Notes: generated from the letters alone by a model not told the origin. Shown: positions 8,938-17,633, numbered from the stretch's first letter. The stretch is 64,000 bases of DNA from Cellulophaga omnivescoria (GCF_001999725.1 NZ_MDDP01000048.1:1-64000), one strand, 5' to 3'. Program-made: numbers and translations.

Positions 8938-10413
8938 ATGAAAAAAATAACAACACTTGTTTTACTACTGTTTGTAGGTACTATTGCCGCACAAGACGCA
9001 AATGTTTTTTGGTCTCGTGGGTTTTTTAAGCCAAATACTACAGTTAAAGATATACAAGCAAAAGAAGCTGCAGGCAACAGTGCAACAGCATTAAGCTCTA
9101 ATAATTTTGATGCTACTACAAATGCTATTTTAGCAGGTGCATCTGCAGAGGTTGTAGACTATTTATTAACTAAAAAAGAAAACGATATAAATAAAGTTAC
9201 GCACGACGGGCGTACTTACCTTTTTTGGGCAGCTATGAAGGGTAATTTACCGTTAATGAAAAAGTTAATTAAACTTGGCGCAAAAACAGATGTTGTAGAT
9301 GATAAAGGTAGTACTGTATTACTTTTTGCTGCTGGTGGCGGACAAACTAATCCAGAATTATATGATTTATTACTAGCAAATGGTGCAAAAATAACAGAGA
9401 CTTCTCCTAAAGGCGCAAATGCTATTTTAAAATTAATTGGTGGTGCTAAAGATCTTAAAGATTTAAGCTACTTTTTAGAAAAAGGGTTAGACCTAAACCA
9501 TACAGATAAAGATGGGCATAATGCCGTAGATTATGCTGCACGTACAGGTAATAAAGCAATTATAGAGCAGTTAATTAACAAAGGAGTTGCTTATAAGGAT
9601 ACTAATGCAGACGGTAGCAATGCTATTTTAGTAGCTACAGAAGGTGGTAGAGGTCCTGGTAATAGTTTAGCTTTTTATAAGTATTTAGAGAGCTTGGGTA
9701 TTAACGCAAATGTTACAGATAATAATGGTGTTACTCCAATGCACAATTTGGCTGGCCGTAACAAAGACAATGCTATTTTTAATTACTTTATAGATAAAGG
9801 AGTTAGCACAACCCAAGCCGATGCTAAAGGTAATACTCCGCTTATGAATGCTGCTAGTCGTAATAGTTTAGAGGTGGTAAAGTTTTTTGATGTTAAAAAT
9901 TTAAAAGCTAAAAATATAGATGGACAAACAGCTTTAACTAATGCAGTTGCTTATAACAGTGCAGATGTTGTTACTTATTTAATAAACAAAGGAGCTGATA
10001 TTGATGTGGTAGATAAAAAAGGAAACAATTTGGCATACTACTTAGTAAACTCATACTCTAAAAGAAATGAAAAAGCATTTGCAGAAAAATGGGATTTATT
10101 AACTGCTAAGGGCTTAAATATGGCTCACGTACAAGAAGGAAAAAACAACATTTTACACTTGGCTGTAGCTAAAAATAATAAAAAATTATTAGCTAAAATT
10201 ACACCATTAAAGATTGATGTTAATGCTAAAAATGCAAACGGACTTACTCCTTTACATTTGGCAGCTATGACAACTAATAATGTAGACTTAATTAAGTATT
10301 TAATTAGTGTTGGAGCCAAAAAAGATGCTGTAACAGAGTTTGAAGAAACAGTGTACGACTTAGCCTCTGAGAACGAACTTTTAAACAAAAACAAAATTGA
10401 ATTTTTAAAATAA
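8938..10413 (+). CDS. Secreted ankyrin-repeat protein of the iron-reductase operon
   Basis: 491 aa with a Sec signal peptide cut after TIAAQ. From about residue 50 to the end it is a solenoid of about ten ankyrin repeats (DGRTYLFWAAMKGNLPLMKKL, NGLTPLHLAAMTTNNVDLI and similar), some degenerate. Ankyrin arrays bind proteins, so this is probably a periplasmic scaffold or partner, not an enzyme. First gene of a tight operon: 6 nt to the DUF2271 gene, then 7 nt to the PepSY-flavoreductase. Similar periplasmic ankyrin proteins often accompany PepSY reductases in Flavobacteria (from memory). Preceded by the operator-like site at 8881-8899. Confidence 0.87.
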   Translation: MKKITTLVLLLFVGTIAAQDANVFWSRGFFKPNTTVKDIQAKEAAGNSATALSSNNFDATTNAILAGASAEVVDYLLTKKENDINKVTHDGRTYLFWAAMKGNLPLMKKLIKLGAKTDVVDDKGSTVLLFAAGGGQTNPELYDLLLANGAKITETSPKGANAILKLIGGAKDLKDLSYFLEKGLDLNHTDKDGHNAVDYAARTGNKAIIEQLINKGVAYKDTNADGSNAILVATEGGRGPGNSLAFYKYLESLGINANVTDNNGVTPMHNLAGRNKDNAIFNYFIDKGVSTTQADAKGNTPLMNAASRNSLEVVKFFDVKNLKAKNIDGQTALTNAVAYNSADVVTYLINKGADIDVVDKKGNNLAYYLVNSYSKRNEKAFAEKWDLLTAKGLNMAHVQEGKNNILHLAVAKNNKKLLAKITPLKIDVNAKNANGLTPLHLAAMTTNNVDLIKYLISVGAKKDAVTEFEETVYDLASENELLNKNKIEFLK

Positions 10414-10419
10414 TAAGTA

Positions 10420-10905
10420 ATGAAATTTAAAGTAGCAATTATAGCAATATTAGGTTTGTTTGTTATGGCAGCTTTTACAGCGGCTCCTAAAACTAGCCAA
10501 TATAAATGTATGATTCAGTTAAAGAATTACGAGGGCGAAGGTGCTTACGTTGTAGTTTCTTTATTAGATGCAGAAGGTAAATACGTAGAGACTTTAAATG
10601 TATTGGGTGATGATCCTGAGTGGTACCATGATTTAACCAAATGGTACAACTTTTTTGAAAAAAATAAACCAAGTATAGATGCCATTACAGGAGCAACAAT
10701 TAGTGGTGGAGAACGTGCTATTAAAGTTATTAAAATTGATGACGATAAAATAGACAGTGGCTACAAAATACGTTTTGAAACTGCTGTAGAAGATCAAAAA
10801 TATGTGGAGGACGATGTAACTTTTGAGCTTACTTCTGCTAGTGTAAATAGCAAAGTAGATGGTACTGGTTACATCCGTTACATACGTATGTTACCACAGA
10901 AATAA
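10420..10905 (+). CDS. DUF2271 periplasmic protein
   Basis: 161 aa with a Sec signal peptide (about 1-22, AAFTAAPK). The domain matches the DUF2271 pattern: an early strand pair, a DLTKWYNFF segment, and the conserved DAITGATISGGE at 87-98. Proteins of this group are periplasmic and are found with PepSY membrane reductases and ApbE flavin transferases; the DAxTGAT turn resembles sites in flavin-handling proteins. A role in electron transfer or assembly for the downstream reductase is therefore likely but inferred. Middle gene of the three-gene operon. Confidence 0.8.
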   Translation: MKFKVAIIAILGLFVMAAFTAAPKTSQYKCMIQLKNYEGEGAYVVVSLLDAEGKYVETLNVLGDDPEWYHDLTKWYNFFEKNKPSIDAITGATISGGERAIKVIKIDDDKIDSGYKIRFETAVEDQKYVEDDVTFELTSASVNSKVDGTGYIRYIRMLPQK

Positions 10906-10912
10906 TTAATTT

Positions 10913-13114
10913 ATGACATTATCAGTTTGGAGATACAGTCACCTTTTGTTGGCTGTATCTTCTTCTATTTTTATTTTATTGGCAGCTTTAACGGGTTCTG
11001 TATTAGCGTTAGAACCAATTAGCAATCGTATACAGCCATATACCACGGGAGATTTAAACCAAATTACCGTTGCAGAATTTACAAGCACACTACAGCAAAA
11101 ATATACAGCGGTTATATCTGTAGAAATTGATAAAAATAGCTGGGTTACGGCATCTGTAATAGATAAAGATGGTACAGATAAAATAATATACATAGACCCA
11201 AAAACAGGAGATAGTTTAGGCACACCAAAAGAGTCTAGCGCAGTTTTTAAGTTTGCAACCACATTACACCGTTCCTTATTTTTAAAAGGTATAGGTAGGT
11301 TTTTTGTAGGTTTATCTTCATTATTACTTTGTTTAATAACTATTAGCGGTATTTTTCTAATTCTAAAAAAACAAGGTGGTGTTACAGGTTTTTTTAAACC
11401 AATAGTTAAAGAAAGCTTTAATCCGTATTACCATACTCTTTTTGGTAAATGGTTGCTAATTCCTATTTTAGTTATAACGCTAACAGGCGTGTATTTGTCG
11501 TTAGAACAGTTTTCTATAATACCGTCTGCAAAAATTGTACATCAAGAAGACACCTTGTTTGCAGAAGAACCAGTTATTCCTGTAGCAGATTTTAAAGTTT
11601 TTAAAGACACTAAATTATCCCAGGTTCGTAAAATAGAATATCCTTTTGCGCCTTTTCCAGAAAGTTACTTTTTACTACAATTAACAGACAAGGAGTACTT
11701 AGTAAACCAATTTAATGGTGATATTGTTAGTCAGGTTAACTATCCTTTTTATGTAATATTAACGTATTACAGCACACTTTTTCATACAGGGCAGGGGAGT
11801 ATAGTATGGAGTATAGTTTTGTTATTGGCTTCTATTGGTATTTTGTTTTTTATGTATTCGGGCTTTAGCATAACGTTACAACGCAGAAAATCTAGAATTA
11901 AAAATAAATACAAAAAGGACGACTGTGATTATGTTATTCTTATAGGATCTGAAAACGGAAACACCTTTTATTTTGCCAATGCGTTGTACTCAGAGTTACT
12001 GCGTTTGGGTAAAAAAGCATATTTAGCAGAACTAAACAGCTATATAAGCTATAAAAATATGCAGCATTTGGTGGTAATGACATCTACCTACGGTACAGGA
12101 GAAGCGCCAACAAATGCTAAAAAGTTTAAAGCACTTTTAAACACACACCAGCAAGGTGCAAAGTTTAACTACTCGGTTGTAGGTTTTGGCTCATTAGCAT
12201 ACCCAGACTATTGCAAATTTGCTTATGATGTAGATACTATGTTGCAAGCACACCCAAACAACAACCGTTTGGCAGATGTGTTTACCATAAACAACCAAAG
12301 TTTAGAATCTTTTAACCAGTGGTTGTTGACGTGGAGCAAGCAAGAAAATTTAAATATAAGTTTACCAAAAGCCATTGGTGGTAAAAAGAAACGTAAAACC
12401 TATGCTTTTACTGTAACCAAACACACCAAGGCAGAAAATAACCCAGACGATACTTTTTGTATACACCTAAAACCAGTAGAAAAAGTAAAGTTTACCTCTG
12501 GAGATTTACTCTCTATTTTGGGCGAACAAGACCAGAGAGAACGTTTATACTCTATTGGTAAATGGGATAAAAACGAGCTTGTTATAAGCGTTAAACGCCA
12601 CCAAAAAGGCAGTGTATCTAATAGGTTACAAAACCTTGCTGTAGGCAACAAAATAAGCTGTGCTATAGTAAAAAACAAGGCGTTTCATTTGCCTAAAAAA
12701 GCAAAAGAAGCCCTGTTAATAGCAACTGGTACAGGTATTGGCCCTTATTTAGGGATGATACGCCAAAACACTGCACACAAAAAATTACATTTGTATTGGG
12801 GTGGGCGTACAGCAGCATCTTTTGAGCTGTACAAAAAACAATTAGAAGAACACCAGCAGGCAGGCAAACTAACCTCTTTGCATTTGGCATTATCTAGAGA
12901 ACAAACCCCAAAAGTATACGTGCAAAACCTGTTAGAGGCAAATGGTAAAGAAGTTGCCCAACTTATTAAAAACAAAGGCTATATTTTAATTTGCGGCTCT
13001 ATAGGTATGCAAAAAGAAGTTACTACGGTTTTAGATACCATTTGTAAAAATTACCTAAAAAAGCCACTGAGTTACTACCAAAACAAAGGCCGTATTTTAA
13101 TGGACTGCTACTAA
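10913..13114 (+). CDS. PepSY-flavodoxin-ferredoxin reductase fusion (XusC-like membrane reductase)
   Basis: 733-aa inner-membrane flavoreductase predicted to pass electrons from cytoplasmic NAD(P)H across the membrane and reduce imported ferric siderophore. PepSY-TM part: four helices near 10-33, 129-151, 178-198 and 296-318, with His119, His174 and His291 placed like haem ligands, and a periplasmic PepSY region at 50-110. Flavodoxin domain 340-475 with the FMN loops SENGNT (346-351) and STYGTGEAP (391-399). FAD/NAD(P) module 495-733 with RLYSIGK (544-550), GSVSNRL (566-572) and GTGIGPYLG (606-614), as in CysJ and P450 reductase. In Bacteroides XusC the PepSY protein is a separate membrane reductase; here donor modules are fused to it. 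Last gene of the operon, followed by a terminator. Confidence 0.9.
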   Translation: MTLSVWRYSHLLLAVSSSIFILLAALTGSVLALEPISNRIQPYTTGDLNQITVAEFTSTLQQKYTAVISVEIDKNSWVTASVIDKDGTDKIIYIDPKTGDSLGTPKESSAVFKFATTLHRSLFLKGIGRFFVGLSSLLLCLITISGIFLILKKQGGVTGFFKPIVKESFNPYYHTLFGKWLLIPILVITLTGVYLSLEQFSIIPSAKIVHQEDTLFAEEPVIPVADFKVFKDTKLSQVRKIEYPFAPFPESYFLLQLTDKEYLVNQFNGDIVSQVNYPFYVILTYYSTLFHTGQGSIVWSIVLLLASIGILFFMYSGFSITLQRRKSRIKNKYKKDDCDYVILIGSENGNTFYFANALYSELLRLGKKAYLAELNSYISYKNMQHLVVMTSTYGTGEAPTNAKKFKALLNTHQQGAKFNYSVVGFGSLAYPDYCKFAYDVDTMLQAHPNNNRLADVFTINNQSLESFNQWLLTWSKQENLNISLPKAIGGKKKRKTYAFTVTKHTKAENNPDDTFCIHLKPVEKVKFTSGDLLSILGEQDQRERLYSIGKWDKNELVISVKRHQKGSVSNRLQNLAVGNKISCAIVKNKAFHLPKKAKEALLIATGTGIGPYLGMIRQNTAHKKLHLYWGGRTAASFELYKKQLEEHQQAGKLTSLHLALSREQTPKVYVQNLLEANGKEVAQLIKNKGYILICGSIGMQKEVTTVLDTICKNYLKKPLSYYQNKGRILMDCY

Positions 13115-13123
13115 AAACAAATT

Positions 13124-13154
13124 AAAACCCGTAACTGTATGTTATGGGTTTTTT
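13124..13154 (+). terminator. Terminator after the reductase operon
   Basis: AAAACCCGTAAC / GTTATGGGTTTT stem (one G-T pair) with a 5-nt loop and a T tract, 10 nt past the stop. It marks the edge between the iron locus and the cassette array. Confidence 0.82.
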
Positions 13155-13240
13155 AGTGCTATTTATACTCTTTTTTAAGCCAATTACACATTTCTGTAAT
13201 TGTACTACAAAAAATGTTTTTATATTGTAGGAAAAATGTA

Positions 13241-13311
13241 ATTATTGCGTTTATACTACCAATATGGCTGAATAAACGCAATTAATTGCGGTTACTAACT
13301 AGTTGGCACAC
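13241..13311 (+). repeat. Left boundary of the cassette array (attC-like half site)
   Basis: An 11-bp stem ATTGCGTTTAT / ATAAACGCAAT (13244-13281) is followed by TACTAACTAGTTGGCACAC. The last ten bases, GTTGGCACAC (13302-13311), are the exact reverse complement of the end of the following cassette at 14090-14099. Confidence 0.55.
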
Positions 13312-13319
13312 ATTAAAAA

Positions 13320-14084
13320 ATGACAAAATCAATATTGACAATTCTACTTATCATTTTCAGTTTGACGGACTGTTTCTCACAGTTATCGAAAACTGAATAT
13401 GAAGATGTAGTCGAATATTTTGTGGATTGTATAAAGAACACAGATATCGACAAACTCGACTCAATCGTATCATATCCGATAAATAGACCTTATCCAATTC
13501 CACCAATCAACAATAAACAAGAACTTAAAGACCGTTACTCAGAATTATTTGATGATAGTCTGATTTCAGTAATTACAAGTTCAAATGTTAAAGAAGATTG
13601 GTCTGATGTAGGTTGGCGGGGAATTATGCTTCATAATGGAACTGTGTGGTTAGACTATGATGGTAGATTCATAGCAACAAACTACACATCCGACAAAGAA
13701 AAAGCCATTGAAGAAAAGTGGATTAAGTACGAGAAGAGCCTACTTTATCCAGACTTGAAAAAATTTAAAGCCCCAATCCATACAATTCAAACTGATAAGT
13801 TCATAGTGCGAGTTGACCTTTTAGAAAATGGAAAATATCGTTATGCTTCTTGGTCAATAGATTCTGACCTATCAAATAAACCAGATTTAGTCATTAACAA
13901 TGGAAAATGGACTCCAGATGGAAGTGGAGGAAATCACCATTATACATTTACAAATGGAGAATACAGCTATTTTATTTATGTAAATAATATGAGAGCGAGC
14001 GAAACTCCTCCATACAACTTAGAAGTGACTAAAAATGACAAAGTGATATTAAGTCAACCAGCTGAATTGAAAGAATTAAAATAA
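13320..14084 (+). CDS. Cassette gene 1: hypothetical secreted protein
   Basis: 254 aa with a Sec signal peptide (ILTILLIIFSLTDCFSQ). Residues 25-110 look like a small alpha-beta domain of the NTF2-like or SnoaL type (EDVVEYFVDCIKNTDIDKL); the C-terminal half is beta-rich. No enzyme motif seen. The ATG is only 9 nt after the cassette boundary, leaving no room for a private promoter, and the stop is 6 nt before the opposite boundary. Codon choice (frequent TCA, GAC, GTT GAC) differs by eye from the neighbouring chromosomal genes. Likely horizontally acquired; function unknown. Confidence 0.75.
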   Translation: MTKSILTILLIIFSLTDCFSQLSKTEYEDVVEYFVDCIKNTDIDKLDSIVSYPINRPYPIPPINNKQELKDRYSELFDDSLISVITSSNVKEDWSDVGWRGIMLHNGTVWLDYDGRFIATNYTSDKEKAIEEKWIKYEKSLLYPDLKKFKAPIHTIQTDKFIVRVDLLENGKYRYASWSIDSDLSNKPDLVINNGKWTPDGSGGNHHYTFTNGEYSYFIYVNNMRASETPPYNLEVTKNDKVILSQPAELKELK

Positions 14085-14089
14085 AAAAC

Positions 14090-14158
14090 GTGTGCCAACA
14101 ACGGGTATAGTGCATGCCCTGCGGGACACGCACCATACCCAAACCGTTGTGCGTAAGC
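14090..14158 (+). repeat. attC-like recombination site between cassettes 1 and 2
   Basis: A 69-nt near-complete hairpin: ACAACGG / CCGTTGT, then GGGTATaGTGC / GCACcATACCC with an AAA bulge on one side, and a CCCTGCGGG tip. Left end GTGTGCCAAC pairs with the start of cassette 1 (13302-13311). Right end GTTGTGCGTAAGC (14146-14158) pairs with the end of cassette 2 (14640-14651). Single-strand folding with bulged bases is the mark of integron attC sites; the core bases do not fit the classical RYYYAAC/GTTRRRY exactly. Confidence 0.65.
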
Positions 14159-14181
14159 TTAAAAAAACCAAACTGAACTAA

Positions 14182-14634
14182 ATGATATTTAAAGGAATTA
14201 ATGACCAAACTGTTGAATTTAGGATAACTAACTACCAGTTTCCTGAAATAACGGATTGCGAATATGATTCCAATTGGTTGTTGATTTATCTTAATGTAAA
14301 AAGTGATTGCGGAAATTGGCAAACTGTGGACCCATCCCTTTTAGTTGGGGATGTAAAAGAAATAATAGAGTGGTTCAAAAAAATATCTCAAAACGAAACA
14401 CCTAAGTATAAATGTTTGAATTTTATTGAGCCAAACTTGGAATTTGAACTAATAAAACTTGGAATTGACTTTAAAACTGTTCGTATTAAATTTAACTTAG
14501 AATCTAGGCCTAAGAGCACAGATGACAAAAGGGATTATTTTGTGGACTGCAAAATGAATAACTCGGAACTGTATAAAGTTATTGAAGGTCTAAAAAAAGA
14601 ATTGCAACCTTATCCAAAAAGAGCGGTTGGATGA
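14182..14634 (+). CDS. Cassette gene 2: WapI-like immunity protein
   Basis: 150 aa, cytoplasmic with no signal peptide. The pattern of YQFPEI, DSNWLLIYLNV, GNWQTVDPSL, EWFKKI and LNFIEPNLEFEL matches WapI-type immunity proteins, small antitoxins that protect against secreted nuclease toxins of the WapA and polymorphic-toxin systems. No toxin gene is adjacent, so it would be an orphan immunity gene carried on a mobile cassette. The start codon is 24 nt after the cassette boundary, and the reciprocal end begins 6 nt after the stop. The family name rests on memory of the pattern; the protective role is inferred. Confidence 0.7.
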   Translation: MIFKGINDQTVEFRITNYQFPEITDCEYDSNWLLIYLNVKSDCGNWQTVDPSLLVGDVKEIIEWFKKISQNETPKYKCLNFIEPNLEFELIKLGIDFKTVRIKFNLESRPKSTDDKRDYFVDCKMNNSELYKVIEGLKKELQPYPKRAVG

Positions 14635-14639
14635 AAAAA

Positions 14640-14854
14640 GCCTACGCACAAAAAAAACTATAAATAATTCGGCTTTAGGTGCTTAATTCAAAGTTTAGTG
14701 CATTTAACCAAGTTCACAAAATCTTTTGATTTGGCTTTAGAACAGAAAAAGATAAAACAAAATAAATCCCGAAGCATCGGGATGGCTAAATTTTTAATCG
14801 GAAATTAAATACTAATTTAATCCCGCACTAACATTAGCCGAGCCGTTAGCGTGC
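14640..14854 (+). repeat. attC-like sites and a possible ORF-less mini-cassette
   Basis: GCCTACGCACAA (14640-14651) is the reverse complement, 11 of 12 bases, of the start of cassette 2. Between here and the next gene, GTTTAGTGC (14693-14701) and GCACTAAC (14825-14832) form a second reciprocal pair enclosing about 140 bp with no gene, except a CCCGAAGCATCGGG hairpin (14768-14781). Then GCACTAAC and GTTAGCGTGC (14845-14854) make a short junction with the next cassette. Confidence 0.5.
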
Positions 14855-14865
14855 ATTTCTAAAAA

Positions 14866-15642
14866 ATGAATAATTATCAATTAAAATATAAGACAGAAAC
14901 AATTTGGACTAATAACCATATTTTGACTTTGATACAACTATTGATTATTGGACAAATAAATGACATCCAGTCAGATATTAGTAAAAATATTATTAAAGAT
15001 ATCGATACATCAATGGAATGGAATTTAGATAAACTATGCACTAGTATTGATGAAAATTTATTAATAGCCCATTTAGATAAAATACAAAGTAAATTGAACT
15101 TAAAATCAAATTACTTTTCGACTAATGAATATGCTCACAAATTATACCCCTTAATAAAACAAAATTTCAGTAAAAAAGAATCCTCAAAATTACTGACAAA
15201 ATTATCTCGGAATAGTGGAAAAGAAATTTCAAAAGCTATTACTAAAATACTTAACCTATCATTGGGGAAATCAATGTTTGAAACTGTCAATATATCATCT
15301 ATTAGCGAATTAACTGGCGAATGGAAATCAACAAAAATGGAAGATTTACCTGAATATGGCTTTAATTTTAATATGACAGATTTATCTCCTTCATATAGTG
15401 AGATTAGAATTCTAATTAATACTTTAAATCAAATTGATATTATTATTCCTGCAAGAGATTATACCAACCCGAAAATCAATGAATTTAATTTGATTAGTGG
15501 AAAATGTGATTTGAATGACGGACATTTAATAATATCAAAAGACGATTGGATTAGAAAAATTCCAATTATAAAATTTGTTTCAGAAAAATTAGAGTTGCAT
15601 CTTTTTAAGACAAATATTACTTTGAAAAAAACGACACGCTAA
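14866..15642 (+). CDS. Cassette gene 3: hypothetical cytoplasmic protein
   Basis: 258 aa, no signal peptide or membrane helix. The N-terminal 140 residues are helical and Lys/Asn-rich; from about 148 (ELTGEWKSTKMEDL) the sequence turns beta-rich, with a GEW-type strand pattern like small lipocalin-like domains. No family recognised. The stop codon TAA lies inside the cassette's terminal CACGCTAAC (15635-15643), as is common in integron cassettes where the gene ends within the attC site. The ATG is 12 nt after the matching GTTAGCGTG (14845-14853). Very AT-rich with TCA/ATA codons unlike the flanking genes. Function unknown. Confidence 0.72.
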   Translation: MNNYQLKYKTETIWTNNHILTLIQLLIIGQINDIQSDISKNIIKDIDTSMEWNLDKLCTSIDENLLIAHLDKIQSKLNLKSNYFSTNEYAHKLYPLIKQNFSKKESSKLLTKLSRNSGKEISKAITKILNLSLGKSMFETVNISSISELTGEWKSTKMEDLPEYGFNFNMTDLSPSYSEIRILINTLNQIDIIIPARDYTNPKINEFNLISGKCDLNDGHLIISKDDWIRKIPIIKFVSEKLELHLFKTNITLKKTTR

Positions 15643-15764
15643 CAAGGTGTATAAAACATAGCTAATAAGTGCTAAACCGAGAGTTAGTGCAGATTTGGCT
15701 CAGTAATAATCCGAAACTTTTGTGTATATTTATACGCTACGTTTTCTACACAAAAACGTTGTTT
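15635..15764 (+). repeat. Large attC-like site closing the cassette array
   Basis: A 130-nt element. Its ends AACAAGGTGTA and TACACAAAAACGTTGTT are inverted (one mismatch and an A-run bulge), and it has an internal GTGCTAA / TTAGTGC pair. The left end is the terminal repeat of cassette 3. Elements of this look recur between short genes in many Flavobacteriia as far as I recall; that recurrence needs a genome search. Confidence 0.55.
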
Positions 15765-15781
15765 TTAATTTAACCAAACTA

Positions 15782-16480
15782 ATGAAACATATTTTTTTAA
15801 TTATAATTCTTCTCACTTTTTTGGCTTGTAATTCTAAAAAGAATAACACAGTTTTTAAAACGGATAAAACCAATGCAGAGAACGTAAGTTTAAAAGTACT
15901 AAGCGGTAAAGAAGTTGTTAACGAGCTAGAAAAACTTGGTTTTTTTAATCTTACAAGCGAGTCTGAATTGGAAATGGTTAAAATTGGTTTTGAAAAAGCA
16001 TATTCCAACTTTAATTTTTTTAGGGGACCAATGCGTGGAGAAACACAAAGTTATATGGACAATCGCTACCATATGGTAGATTGTGAGGAACTTTTTGAAA
16101 TTGGAGGATTAACAAAATATTTAGATCAGGTTAAACCAACTTTTAAAAAACTAGGACTGGAATTAAATTACGCAAATGAAAAAAGCGAACAAGACCAAAA
16201 TAGTTGGAAACATACAATTGAATTGAACGGAATTGAATATACAGCGTTTAACGAGCAATTTTCGGACCAAGACTGGAGCATTGCTTATATCAATTTTATA
16301 GAAATGTTGAACGCCCAGCTAAGACAACAAAATTTAGACGAGCAATTTTATCCCATAAACTGTGGAAATGATGGAACTTTTGTTTTGCTTACGCCAAAAT
16401 TGTTGGAGTTTGTACATAATAATTATCCCACAGATAATGAGCACCCAACAACTATGATTAACTGGAAAAACATAAAATAA
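15782..16480 (+). CDS. Hypothetical lipoprotein after the cassette array
   Basis: 232 aa from the ATG at 15782, which begins a clean type II signal peptide (LLTFLACNSKK, Cys16). The frame is open further upstream to 15722, but that part lies in the attC-like element and lacks a signal. The mature part is a mixed alpha-beta domain with a VDCEELFEIGG segment and a late CGNDGTFVLLTP motif; no family recognised. It follows a GTTGTTT boundary but has no matching reciprocal end after its stop, only an ordinary terminator. It may be a chromosomal gene bordering the array or a cassette that lost its site. Confidence 0.72.
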   Translation: MKHIFLIIILLTFLACNSKKNNTVFKTDKTNAENVSLKVLSGKEVVNELEKLGFFNLTSESELEMVKIGFEKAYSNFNFFRGPMRGETQSYMDNRYHMVDCEELFEIGGLTKYLDQVKPTFKKLGLELNYANEKSEQDQNSWKHTIELNGIEYTAFNEQFSDQDWSIAYINFIEMLNAQLRQQNLDEQFYPINCGNDGTFVLLTPKLLEFVHNNYPTDNEHPTTMINWKNIK

Positions 16481-16508
16481 AGTAACACTATTTAATAGTG
16501 TTACTTTT
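16481..16508 (+). terminator. Terminator after the lipoprotein
   Basis: Perfect 12-1-12 inverted repeat AGTAACACTATT / AATAGTGTTACT followed directly by a T tract. Confidence 0.85.
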
Positions 16509-16730
16509 GGTAAGCACAGTAAAATTAATAAATGTTTTGGGTGTAGCATAACACTTGCTATTACACGGTTTATATAATATAGCTTATAAATACTACTGCT
16601 AAAGGTTTCTGTTTATTTGCTATCTTTATTACTAATTAAAAGGTGAGTACCGTATTAATCTGCTACTTTTTATTTAAATAAAGGTTATAAATTAAAACCA
16701 AATCCTATCTTAACAAAAGATAATTTTACT

Positions 16731-17546
16731 ATGAATCATAAAACATTTAAACCACAAGAAAATTTAAAAGAGTGGATTAAATGCTACTGGAATTTAGAAA
16801 GTGATTTTGAAAACACTCCTGTAAAAAATACCATTATTCCAGACGGAACAATGAAACTTATTTTTCATTACGGAGATACTTACAAACATCATCCAAATAA
16901 TAAGGAAAGTATAATTTTACCTAAATGTTTTTTAATAGGGCAATTAACCAAACCTTATGTTGTAGAGCCACTTGGGGTTACAGGTTCATTTGTAGTACGT
17001 TTTCAGCCAAACGGTTTTTTTCCCTTTGCTAACATAGATATTAAAGAAATTAAAAATACCGCAGTACCATTAAATAAACTATTTGGACAAGAAGGAGAAG
17101 TAATTGGAGAGCAAATTTTAAATGCTACCTGTACTTTAGATAGAATAGCGTTAATAGAAGCATTTTTACTAAAGAGGTTAACTAATAAAAACTGTATAGA
17201 CAGTATTGTAAAATCAACTATAGATACAATTATAGAAGCAAATGGACAATTTTCTGTAAGTGAACTGTCAGAAAAAAATAATATTAATAGAAGACAATTA
17301 ACTCGTAAATTTTCATCAACAATTGGCTTAAGTCCTAAGCAACTCTCAAAAACTATAAGAATTCAAAATACACTTAAAACATTATTAACGCAAGAAGTTA
17401 AAAGCTTAACAGATTTAGCTTATGAGAATGATTATTTTGATCAGGCTCATTTTATAAAAGACTTTAAAGAGTTTACAGGACTTACCCCCAAAGAATTTTA
17501 TGGTAATGATTTAAAGATGTCTCTAATTTTTGATAGCAAAGATTAG
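16731..17546 (+). CDS. AraC-family transcriptional regulator with DUF6597-like N-domain
   Basis: 271 aa. The N-terminal half (EWIKCYWNLE, IIPDGTMKLIFHYGD, GSFVVRFQPNGFFPF) matches the sensor domain found in many small Bacteroidota AraC proteins. The C-terminal 90 residues hold two helix-turn-helix units (FSVSELSEKNNINRRQLTRK and LTDLAYENDYFDQAHFIKDF) and the closing FTGLTPKEFY motif. The inducer is unknown. A VOC-family gene follows 88 nt downstream on the same strand and is the likely target or partner. Confidence 0.87.
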   Translation: MNHKTFKPQENLKEWIKCYWNLESDFENTPVKNTIIPDGTMKLIFHYGDTYKHHPNNKESIILPKCFLIGQLTKPYVVEPLGVTGSFVVRFQPNGFFPFANIDIKEIKNTAVPLNKLFGQEGEVIGEQILNATCTLDRIALIEAFLLKRLTNKNCIDSIVKSTIDTIIEANGQFSVSELSEKNNINRRQLTRKFSSTIGLSPKQLSKTIRIQNTLKTLLTQEVKSLTDLAYENDYFDQAHFIKDFKEFTGLTPKEFYGNDLKMSLIFDSKD

Positions 17547-17633
17547 GTCTGTCCCATTTTTACAATTTTACAACTACAACTGTTAGCATATTTGCAATGC
17601 AATAACGCAATTAAACTATAAAAGCAAATAAAA

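Noticed and set aside
10939-11262. 107-aa minus-strand frame inside the PepSY fusion
   Set aside because: Shadow of the plus-strand PepSY region; plus frame has clear domains.
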